Source: an uncultured Fretibacterium sp.
GTDB taxonomy: Bacteria > Synergistota > Synergistia > Synergistales > Aminobacteriaceae
NCBI GenBank assembly: GCA_937915755.1
Contig: CALGGR010000080.1
Coordinates: 1-34,050 of the forward strand
Direction of reading: 5' to 3'
DNA: 34,050 bases
A program made the position numbers and the translations under genes. Numbering within the stretch: the first letter of the stretch is position 1; every line of letters starts with the position of its first letter. Shown here piece after piece: positions 28,074 through 34,050 of the stretch. The notes under the pieces were generated by a model, which was not told the origin of the DNA, made no database searches, and saw nothing but the letters and a program-made list of their open reading frames with translations.

Positions 28074-29186
28074 ATGTACACCGAGCTATTACCATCCGGA
28101 AAATACCGCCACCAGATCACGTTCACCGAAGAGCGCACCGGCAAGAAAAAGAAGGTGTCGGTCACGACTGACAAGAACACCGAAAAGGCCCGAAGAGAAG
28201 CCGAAAAGACGCTAAATTCGCGCATCCGCACCATTGACGGAGCCGTTGCCGCATCAGATCTGACTCTTGACCGGCTGTGTGAGATGTTCCTTGAAGCTCG
28301 CCGGCCCTTTTGGAGGACCGCCACCCTTCGCCGATACGAGTTTAGCCTTAAAGCGATCCGGAACACGCTCGGCGGTGATTCCCTCGTGACCAAATTGACG
28401 GCACACTATGTCCAGCAACAGTTTAACCGATCCGGCAGAAACACGACCACGCTAAACGAGATGCTCCGCAGCTTTAAGACGCTGATGACGTGGGCCTATA
28501 AGAATGATTATGTCCCGAGCGTCGAATGGTTAAATAAGCTCGACCGCTACCCGGAGCCGTCCGTCCGCGAGAAGAACGCTGAAAAGTATCTGGAGCGTGA
28601 CGAGCTGACGGCCCTGCTCCCGGAGCTGAAGATCGACCTGAACAGATACGTGATCGCTTTTCTGGCCCTCTCCGGTCTCCGCGTCGGCGAAGCCCTGGCC
28701 CTGACCAAAGCTGACGTTGACCTGGATGCCAGGATGATCCACGTGACCAAAACGCGGGACGCCGTGACCGGAATAGTACAGGACGGAGCTAAAACGTACG
28801 CCTCGAATCGCGACGTCTACATTCAGGACGAGCTTTACGGCTTATGCCGGGATATACTTAAGTATATGCGGAAGATGTCCCTCGCCTGCGGATTCAGATC
28901 GGACCTCTTCTTTTCGGACTTTGATGGCAGACCACTCCAGTATGACAGACTAAATAAATACTTCCGGGAGAACACCGAACACGTTCTGGGACGCCGGCTT
29001 ACCCTTCACAGCCTCCGCCACACGCACGCGTCCCTTATGTTCGAAGGCGGAGCTAGCCTTGACGCGGTATCGCTGCGGCTCGGTCATTCAGACAGCCGGA
29101 TAACCAAAGAGATATATCTGCACGTGACGGAACGGCTGCGGGAACAGTACAACCAGACCTTTGACGCGATAAAAATCCTGTCGTAG
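28074..29186 (+). CDS. int: Tyrosine recombinase integrase
   Basis: A 370-residue protein with GAGGAG inside the repressor end. N-terminal arm-binding domain (1-55, 'SGKYRHQITFTEERTGKKKKVSVTTDKNTEKARREAEK'), core-binding domain (60-165), catalytic domain with Arg203 (SGLRVGE), Lys240, His312-x-x-Arg315 (HSLRH), His338 (LGHSD) and Tyr348 (EIYLH). All catalytic residues are present. The stop TAG is the first triplet of a 31-bp repeat in attP. Co-transcribed with the repressor. Confidence 0.95.
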   Translation: MYTELLPSGKYRHQITFTEERTGKKKKVSVTTDKNTEKARREAEKTLNSRIRTIDGAVAASDLTLDRLCEMFLEARRPFWRTATLRRYEFSLKAIRNTLGGDSLVTKLTAHYVQQQFNRSGRNTTTLNEMLRSFKTLMTWAYKNDYVPSVEWLNKLDRYPEPSVREKNAEKYLERDELTALLPELKIDLNRYVIAFLALSGLRVGEALALTKADVDLDARMIHVTKTRDAVTGIVQDGAKTYASNRDVYIQDELYGLCRDILKYMRKMSLACGFRSDLFFSDFDGRPLQYDRLNKYFRENTEHVLGRRLTLHSLRHTHASLMFEGGASLDAVSLRLGHSDSRITKEIYLHVTERLREQYNQTFDAIKILS

Positions 29187-29254
29187 TCCCCATGCCAACG
29201 ATTTTTGCCGAATAGTCCCCATATAGTCCCCATGCCAACGATTTTTGCCGAATA
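29184..29254. repeat. 31-bp direct repeats, attP arm-type sites
   Basis: Two identical 31-bp copies (29184-29214, 29224-29254) with a 40-bp period, starting TAGTCCCCATGCC and ending TTTTTGCCGAATA. GTCCCCAT occurs at 29186, 29215, 29226 and 29424, and GTCCCCAC at 29435. Position at the end of int and on both sides of the putative core suits integrase arm binding. Confidence 0.8.
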
Positions 29255-29260
29255 AAAAAC

Positions 29261-29292
29261 GCGGGAGGCCCTTATTTTAAAGGACTTCCCGC
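29261..29292. terminator. Terminator between integrase and the end of the lysis operon
   Basis: GCGGGAGGCCCTT (29261-29273) pairs with AAGGACTTCCCGC (29280-29292) with one mismatch and one wobble. On the minus strand it is followed by GTTTTTTATT, a good terminator for the late operon. On the plus strand ATTTTA follows, weaker, for int. Confidence 0.82.
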
Positions 29293-29304
29293 ATTTTAGT
29301 TGAA

Positions 29305-29320
29305 TGGAGCTGAGGGGAAT
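29305..29320 (-). other. Putative attP core: tmRNA/tRNA(Ala) 3'-end segment
   Basis: On the minus strand it reads ATTCCCCTCAGCTCCA: the end of a T-loop (ATT), T-stem 3' strand (CCCCT), acceptor 3' strand (CAGCTCC) and discriminator A. This matches the end of a tmRNA (ssrA) or alanine tRNA, common integration targets of tyrosine recombinases. It sits between arm-type repeats, 119 bp from int. No complete tRNA is present here. Confidence 0.6.
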
Positions 29321-29337
29321 ATGTTTATTTTCCAGTA

Positions 29338-29360
29338 GTGGTCAGAAGTGGTCAGAAGTG
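29338..29360. repeat. GTGGTCAGAA tandem repeat in attP
   Basis: GTGGTCAGAA twice in tandem (29338-29347, 29348-29357), plus a further GTG, 18 bp from the putative core. Likely integrase or excisionase sites. The rest of the gap to 29452 holds two more GTCCCCA motifs (29424, 29435) and an AATGATCACGAATAATCATCA segment. Confidence 0.65.
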
Positions 29361-29452
29361 TTTGTTTTTCGGGCTTTTCGGACGTTGACCTGTTCAGGAA
29401 TGATCACGAATAATCATCATTTGGTCCCCATACAGTCCCCACGGCGGGCGAT

Positions 29453-30394
29453 TTACCCAATGTAGATCCTGACCTTATCAATCGCCTTTCCGAGCACGCC
29501 TGCGTATCCGTCCAGACCCTTTGATGCGTCCTTATCATCGTCAATCTGCCAATCGTAGTACAGTTTTGAGCCGATAGGCGAGACTTGATAATACGCACAT
29601 TTGTAGCCGTGTTTTTTGGCGTAGTCCTCTGGAGTGTAGTAGTAGACCTGAATAGCGTCTATCTTTCCCGGAGACGATGCCGGAGCATTGTCCATGCACC
29701 AGCTCGACCAGTATCCGCCCTGAGTATGGACACGATATTTGATATTGCCCTGAGACACTTTGACCGCCAGAGCGTTGATGGCCTTGCCTTCGATGCCGGC
29801 ATAGTCCTCCAGATCTGTGACCGTAGGCAGCCATTCAGTCGAGCCGTAGAGACGGACGGCGTAATAAGCGTGGATAACGGTCAGCCGCTGTCTGCCTTCC
29901 ACGATCACGCCCGTATGGCCTTTGGTAGCCGTGACCAGTATGTCGCCTTCCCGGACATCACTCTCAGACTTGACCTTAAACGGCGTTTCAAACTGACCCG
30001 TGGCGGTCAGCCTGTCCGGCTCGTTCGCGGTCGTGAAGTTGCCGGGATCGAAGCCCGCCTGAATGCAACAGGCTCTCACCAGTGACGAGCAGTCGGCGTT
30101 GCACTTGACCTTTATATCTTTAATCCGTCCGTATGCCTTCAGAGCCAGGATAACACCGCTCCTGCCGTTGTAGCCGCTCCCGGTCTGCGAATAGCCGATG
30201 TTGTCGTTTGCGCACGCCTCGAGCATGGCGGTCTTGATGGCGTCTGCCACCGTATCCGAGACAGGTCGGAAACACAGCCACCCCTGAGACGACATATAGA
30301 AGTTCTCGACAGCGACTTCCTTTCCGGTACTGTCTCCGGGATTGCCTGTAATAGTGCCTTTTTCGGAAATTCTTGCCGAGCCAAATTTAGTCAT
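29453..30394 (-). CDS. Endolysin: NlpC/P60-like peptidase with ChW-like repeats
   Basis: A 313-residue protein with GGGAGGG before the ATG at 30394. The peptidase domain (1-185) has 'KCNADCSSLVRACCIQAG' with Cys102 and 'EGDILVTATKGHTGVIV' with His160. The C-terminal 130 residues contain repeated units, 'YAGIEGKAINALAVKV', 'IKYRVHTQGGYWSSWCMDN' and 'YAGVLGKAIDKVRIYIG', resembling clostridial ChW cell wall-binding repeats. No signal peptide, so holins must release it. Last gene of the late operon. Confidence 0.88.
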   Translation of the reverse strand: MTKFGSARISEKGTITGNPGDSTGKEVAVENFYMSSQGWLCFRPVSDTVADAIKTAMLEACANDNIGYSQTGSGYNGRSGVILALKAYGRIKDIKVKCNADCSSLVRACCIQAGFDPGNFTTANEPDRLTATGQFETPFKVKSESDVREGDILVTATKGHTGVIVEGRQRLTVIHAYYAVRLYGSTEWLPTVTDLEDYAGIEGKAINALAVKVSQGNIKYRVHTQGGYWSSWCMDNAPASSPGKIDAIQVYYYTPEDYAKKHGYKCAYYQVSPIGSKLYYDWQIDDDKDASKGLDGYAGVLGKAIDKVRIYIG

Positions 30395-30488
30395 GATTCC
30401 CTCCCTTAATACGCGTATAGAAGCTCATACGACCCGGAATAAAACGCACCCGGAGACGATGAGCGAGACGATGCGGATGACTTGACGG

Positions 30489-30563
30489 TCAGAGTGCCGC
30501 CGGAATAGGTGTGCTGATTTTGATCTCGAGACTGGGAGTCGTCCCCTGAAGGATACTGCTCAT
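30489..30563 (-). CDS. Possible 24-residue peptide or truncated structural gene
   Basis: The ATG at 30563 overlaps the stop of the micropeptide before it (ATGA). It reads MSSILQGTTPSLEIKISTPI, then PAAL and a stop. 'LQGTTPSLEIKI' resembles the start of about 100-residue phage proteins that open with ILQGTTPT, so this may be a broken one. A 65-codon frame from a TTG at 30603 overlaps it and is an alternative without a ribosome site. Confidence 0.35.
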   Translation of the reverse strand: MSSILQGTTPSLEIKISTPIPAAL

Positions 30564-30634
30564 TCTTCACGTCCTCCAAAAATGCACCATGCGAAGATCG
30601 CAAGGCACAAGCAGATGAATATCGTAAACCACAT
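30560..30634 (-). CDS. 24-residue membrane micropeptide in the lysis region
   Basis: The ATG at 30634 lies 2 bp after the holin stop, with AGGGG 9 nt upstream, and ends at 30560. It reads MWFTIFICLCLAIFAWCIFG, then GREE: one transmembrane helix and a charged end. It could be an accessory lysis peptide. Small size keeps confidence low. Confidence 0.45.
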   Translation of the reverse strand: MWFTIFICLCLAIFAWCIFGGREE

Positions 30635-30636
30635 GA

Positions 30637-30834
30637 TTATTCGCCCCTGTTGTACTGACTGCGTTTGTAGTTGATAAGCGCGCCCAGAAACACGCCCACA
30701 GCGCCCACGATAGCTATGATGGCCTCGGAATGGTCGACAGGCACGTTTGCGAACACCACGCCCAGCAGAACCACTAGTGCCGGAAACAGGACTTCCGAAA
30801 GGTATCTTAAAACGTCAAAAATCTTATTAGTCAT
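30637..30834 (-). CDS. Holin
   Basis: A 65-residue protein with AAGGAGG before the ATG at 30834. Two hydrophobic helices (about 10-30 and 37-57) with a short polar turn and a basic C-terminus KRSQYNRGE form the usual small two-helix holin. It overlaps the previous membrane gene by 8 bp and precedes the endolysin. It should form the membrane lesions that free the endolysin. Confidence 0.8.
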   Translation of the reverse strand: MTNKIFDVLRYLSEVLFPALVVLLGVVFANVPVDHSEAIIAIVGAVGVFLGALINYKRSQYNRGE

Positions 30835-31141
30835 GGTCAGCCTCCTTAAAAGGTAACTTCTTAACTTGTTCCATGATGCGTTCCGCAGTGCCGTTGCCGC
30901 CCATCTCGCGGTAAGGTTGATAAAGGTATTTATCGAGGTCGGAATACTCCTCTTTCGTCACCCATCCTCTTTCGATATATCTCATGCCGAGGTCGGATAT
31001 TTTGCTGAAGCCTATCCCCATCAAGAGGCGGTCTTCTGCGGATTTCTTTTTTTTACGCGTACTCCACACCGTCTGAATGAAAAGCCAGAACCCAGACGAG
31101 GCAAATACGGATACGATGATTGTGATAACTAATTCTGTCAC
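30827..31141 (-). CDS. Membrane protein of the lysis cassette
   Basis: A 104-residue protein with GTG start at 31141 (AAAAGGGG about 9 nt upstream). One N-terminal membrane helix (about 4-24), a basic cluster (TRKKKKSAEDR), then an acidic helical cytoplasmic part 'YIERGWVTKEEYSDLDKYLYQPYREMGGNGTAERIMEQV'. This type regularly precedes the holin in Clostridia phages; it may be a second holin or a regulator of lysis timing. Confidence 0.72.
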   Translation of the reverse strand: MTELVITIIVSVFASSGFWLFIQTVWSTRKKKKSAEDRLLMGIGFSKISDLGMRYIERGWVTKEEYSDLDKYLYQPYREMGGNGTAERIMEQVKKLPFKEADHD

Positions 31142-31156
31142 GGTCGAAAGCCCCTT

Positions 31157-31816
31157 TTATTTAATCCGTACGGCACGGATGTAAGCTCGGTCAACATCGC
31201 AGGCCACCGAGGAATACGCTACTAGATACAGCGTCGTGGTGGTCGAAAAAGATAAAATACGTACCGGATTCAGCACACAGTAACCACTGCTCTGATAGAT
31301 TTGCTGAGTTCCGAGTGCATTAACCGAAGTTGACGAGTTGGAGATTCCAAGCACCCTAAGTCCCGCCGCGACATTTTCAAAGCGTGCGTTCCCTGTGATA
31401 ACCCAAGTCCCCGCCGCCAACGAAACATTGAGGATTTCAGTATAAGTCGATGCCGCAAGAGTTGCGGTTGCGGGATCTGGATACAAACTGGTTCCCACAT
31501 TCGCCAACGTATTCTCCGCCGTGGTCAGTCGGGTGTCGAGGCCGTCCACCTCATCCAGAACGAAGATGGAATCGTCCCACTTTGAGGCATTAAACGTGCC
31601 GGTAGTGGCGGCCGTACATTTATATAGCTTCCCTTCATGGGAGCAGTAATCCCCCACAGCGTAATTCGTGGTGGAATCGTACTCGTCTGCGAGCTGAAGA
31701 GCCGTAGCAAGGCTGTCAAGCGTTTGCATATTCGCATTGTAGGCATTAGGGAAATGCGTTCCTATCGTTTCGTTCGGGTCAGCTATCGTGGTGAGATTAA
31801 GGTTTGTAGTAGCCAT
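31157..31816 (-). CDS. Tail tip / receptor-binding-like protein with carbohydrate-binding motif
   Basis: A 219-residue protein with AAAGGA before the ATG at 31816. The N-terminal region 'NETIGTHFPNAYNANMQTLDSLA' is typical of phage fibre attachment. Residues 48-80 'YDSTTNYAVGDYCSHEGKLYKCTAATTGTFNASKW' match the CBM5/12-like chitin-binding pattern (Y..GD...H.G.LY.C...G.F....W), then a short coiled coil and a beta-rich C-terminal head. It should bind the host surface. Confidence 0.7.
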   Translation of the reverse strand: MATTNLNLTTIADPNETIGTHFPNAYNANMQTLDSLATALQLADEYDSTTNYAVGDYCSHEGKLYKCTAATTGTFNASKWDDSIFVLDEVDGLDTRLTTAENTLANVGTSLYPDPATATLAASTYTEILNVSLAAGTWVITGNARFENVAAGLRVLGISNSSTSVNALGTQQIYQSSGYCVLNPVRILSFSTTTTLYLVAYSSVACDVDRAYIRAVRIK

Positions 31817-31818
31817 AT

Positions 31819-34041
31819 TTATATCCTTTCTTCAAGGGCTTTCAGCCTTGCTTCAAGAGAAGCTATCTGTTCTTTGAACGCATCTATCTCGTTCTTCTGT
31901 CGTTTTATCAGTTCCATCATGGCGGGGATCATGTAGTTTGATTCCCACATTTCGGCCTGTCCGTCTTCGTGTCTGACCGCTACCGGGAAAAGCTCATCCA
32001 CATCTTCCGCGATGAAACCGATGACGTCTTTGCCGTAGCGCTCATCTTCCTCGCTGATATAGTCGTCCTTAAAGCGGAATCGGACGACAGGGAGGTCGTA
32101 AAGGACTTCCGGATCGAGGTCGCCGAGGTCTTCCGTGATAGCCTCTTTGTAGCGGCAGGAGGAGGAGGTGGAACAATAAAGATACCCGGTCGAATTGATA
32201 TAAACATTTGCCGCGGATGATGTTGTATGGCTTACAACAGGGGGCATAATCACGCTTCCGTTTGGCGCTGAGATTTGGACGCTTCCGTTATATGACCGCA
32301 GGAATAAGGTGTCTTCGGCGCGGATGGATGTCTGCCCTCCGCTCTCAACTATTACGCCGCTCTGCCCATACAGTGAAATACCATATTGGCTTTCATCACT
32401 GTGTATGGCATAAGGCTCCAAGCGACCCAAAGGCACCGTACCCGGCGCATAGAAGCTCAAACGCGAATAAAAAAGCACGGCATAATTCTGAGTCCCGGGG
32501 TTTATCGCGCCGATTGCACCATTCCTGTTTATATATGATCTGGTTTGACCATTCACAACCGCGGTGAAATAGTTGTAACCCTCAGCCGCGCCGAGCTGTA
32601 CTTTGTGTGTGTTTCCGTCCAATACAAACTGGTTGTAAAGGCTTACCGCGTCTACTTTCCATCCACCGATTTCTCCATATTCGCAATTAAGCCCGCCGTC
32701 TGCGGTTAAGGCGATGTTATAAGTTCCGTTGTACCCGGTGCTTGAGTGAGCGATGCCGTCTTTACTTCCCTTCCAGACTTCAGTTGCTGTTCTGATGTTC
32801 GTTGTATCCATGATCAAAAGCTCATCGGGCATACCGTCACTATCTGAGTCGCGCATGGTTACGTATCCACCATTGTTTCCGGTAGCGTTCTGTGATGCCC
32901 TCGCCGCCGCTGACGCCGCTGAAGAGTATCTGGTGCTTGCGTTTTGACGATAGCTTTCTGCATAGCACCCTGTACTCTCATAGCTTCCAGCTGTATAGGA
33001 TATGCTTGTCGCAAAAGTGAAATAATCATTGCCCTTCTGGTCTGTCAGCAGAACACAGTCCCCTGCCTGCATGGAAGGGTCTGATAAATGCTCTGCCTCA
33101 TAAGGCCAGAACGAGAAACCGACAATGTACGGATACATCAGATTGGCAACGGTAGAAGGCTCTGAAACCAGAACATTGTTCTCTACCGAGACAATGTAGG
33201 TATCATTCCCTGCCAGCACGGTATTCGCGCCTTTTGCCACTTCCACACCAGTGATTGCGATTCCTCGAAAGTCTGCTTTGAAGGACGAAAACCCGGATAT
33301 GCTGAAATCAGGATAGGCTATGGGTCGGGAGTTCCATCTCACGGAGGAATAATCAGACCATGAATCACCAGCCACATCTACCCATCTGAGCGTTTCTGGA
33401 CTCATCCAGCCTATCTCTAACTGTCCTGAAGAATTTATTCGCCCAAAGGAACAGGCTATCTGGAGAGCGCAGGACAGCACTTCTCTGCACGTTAGAGCGG
33501 TATCGTCAGGCCTCGTCAGCACAGTGTAATTGCTGTTGGGGAATACGCTTGAAGCCAGTGTCACCCCGCACACAGAGCAGATGTTTGAAACGATCTGGGA
33601 GAGTGTTGCAGGGTATGCCAAAGAAGATTCAGAGTAGTCTTTGTCAAAACTAACCATTGCGTCAAGGCAGGTCAGCGTGATGAGATTCCCGGAGTATTCC
33701 ATCTCGTCAACGAAATACACTCCTCTTTGAAACTTCTCCTCGCTTCCATTGACCATTAGGCCTATAAATGCCACAACGGAAGCGCCTTCAAAATCAGTTC
33801 CATCATAAGAACCGCTTATGTTGTTGATGATGAGCGTAAGCTGAGAAGCGATGCACGAACCGACATCCATAGAGGACATGGACGATACAGCCTCTTCAAG
33901 ACGGAAACCGCCCTGCCAGATGTTCGTGTTGTCAAGGTTGATAACAGTACCGTCCAGCAGGGTAATGTCCGCATAGTGAAGGAATCGCCTGTTGTCGTTA
34001 GTCCATACTTCGGTTTTGTATCCGGTAGATGTAGAAATCAT
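31819..34041 (-). CDS. Tail spike/fibre protein with S74 autoproteolytic chaperone
   Basis: A 740-residue protein starting at 34041 and continuous across the circle junction with the DUF6711 gene. The N-terminal 380 residues form a siphovirus tail-protein base ('LTLIINNISGSYDGTDFEGASVV', 'TCLDAMVSFDKDYSESSLAYPATLSQIVSNICSVCG'). The middle is Gly/Ser/Thr-rich and fibre-like. The last about 115 residues are the S74 intramolecular chaperone: 'SSSSCRYKEAITEDL' with the Ser627/Lys632 dyad, 'FRFKDD', 'DVIGFIAEDVDELFP', ending in a trimeric coiled coil. The chaperone should trim itself after trimer folding. Confidence 0.88.
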   Translation of the reverse strand: MISTSTGYKTEVWTNDNRRFLHYADITLLDGTVINLDNTNIWQGGFRLEEAVSSMSSMDVGSCIASQLTLIINNISGSYDGTDFEGASVVAFIGLMVNGSEEKFQRGVYFVDEMEYSGNLITLTCLDAMVSFDKDYSESSLAYPATLSQIVSNICSVCGVTLASSVFPNSNYTVLTRPDDTALTCREVLSCALQIACSFGRINSSGQLEIGWMSPETLRWVDVAGDSWSDYSSVRWNSRPIAYPDFSISGFSSFKADFRGIAITGVEVAKGANTVLAGNDTYIVSVENNVLVSEPSTVANLMYPYIVGFSFWPYEAEHLSDPSMQAGDCVLLTDQKGNDYFTFATSISYTAGSYESTGCYAESYRQNASTRYSSAASAAARASQNATGNNGGYVTMRDSDSDGMPDELLIMDTTNIRTATEVWKGSKDGIAHSSTGYNGTYNIALTADGGLNCEYGEIGGWKVDAVSLYNQFVLDGNTHKVQLGAAEGYNYFTAVVNGQTRSYINRNGAIGAINPGTQNYAVLFYSRLSFYAPGTVPLGRLEPYAIHSDESQYGISLYGQSGVIVESGGQTSIRAEDTLFLRSYNGSVQISAPNGSVIMPPVVSHTTSSAANVYINSTGYLYCSTSSSCRYKEAITEDLGDLDPEVLYDLPVVRFRFKDDYISEEDERYGKDVIGFIAEDVDELFPVAVRHEDGQAEMWESNYMIPAMMELIKRQKNEIDAFKEQIASLEARLKALEERI

Positions 34042-34050
34042 CTTTAAACC
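33996..34050. repeat. Terminal direct repeat, second copy
   Basis: Identical to bases 1-55; see the first copy. It contains the start codon of the S74 tail gene (34039-34041). Confidence 0.9.

Noticed and set aside
29184..29254. CRISPR-like repeat pair near the integrase
   Set aside because: Only two 31-bp copies with a 9-bp spacer, beside int and a tRNA-end-like core; integrase arm sites explain them better.
29305..29320. A complete tRNA or tmRNA gene
   Set aside because: Only the last 16 nt of such a gene can be read; no anticodon arm, D-arm or tag sequence is present upstream, so it is an attachment core at most.

Overview
The window is a complete temperate siphovirus genome in circular form. 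Bases 1-55 are repeated exactly at 33996-34050, so the two ends join and the unique length is about 33,995 bp. The gene set (P22-coat-like capsid, HK97-gp10-like tail component, DnaD/Phg_2220_C replisome organizer, DUF1071 annealing protein, DUF551, DUF6711, tyrosine integrase, ChW-like endolysin repeats) and the strong AGGAGG ribosome binding sites point to a phage of a Clostridia-type Firmicute, probably a gut Lachnospiraceae-like host. The host is inferred; no host gene is present.

Layout. (1) Late operon, minus strand, crossing the circle junction: small and large terminase (13335-11088), a sigma-region-4-like regulator (11091-10639), portal, minor head protein, scaffold, capsid, head-tail connectors, tail terminator, major tail protein, frameshifted tail chaperone pair, tape measure and DUF6711 tail protein (down to 49). 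It continues at 34041-29453 with an S74 tail protein, a receptor-binding-like protein, membrane/holin genes and an endolysin. Two strong intrinsic terminators lie inside this operon. (2) About 1.0 kb of repeat-rich non-coding DNA upstream of terS (13336-14140). (3) An isolated plus-strand accessory module (14141-17192). It begins with gene debris, carries a mini FtsK/SpoIIIE ATPase and ends with a possibly leaderless small gene and a terminator. (4) Early operon, minus strand, from 27341 down to 17268: C5 DNA methyltransferase, excisionase-like HTH protein, membrane-anchored SleB-type hydrolase, a RAMP/Cas7-like protein between two unusual G-periodic non-coding tracts, then recombination (DUF1071 SSAP, PD-(D/E)XK exonuclease, HNH, SSB), replication (replisome organizer with iterons, DnaC-like ATPase), a Hjc-like nuclease and a run of tiny zinc-knuckle proteins. 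(5) Lysogeny switch: divergent cro-like gene (minus) and repressor-integrase (plus) with TGTAGC-N8-GCTACA operators, and an attP region with arm-type repeats and a core resembling the 3' end of a tmRNA/tRNA(Ala).

How it works together. The repressor should bind the operators around the cro promoter. One further operator overlaps the end of cro, just before the methyltransferase operon. Once the early operon is on, the SSAP/exonuclease/SSB set and the organizer/loader pair recombine and replicate the DNA, starting from iterons inside the organizer gene. The sigma-like protein downstream of terL is the best candidate late activator.

The most unusual parts are: the two tracts at 23705-24244 and 24923-25189, which show a GG-every-5-to-6-nt pattern, flank the RAMP-like gene and each lead into a downstream gene; a duplicated 12-codon stub of the excisionase-like gene upstream of the methyltransferase, which marks that gene as a likely insertion; and the plus-strand FtsK module.
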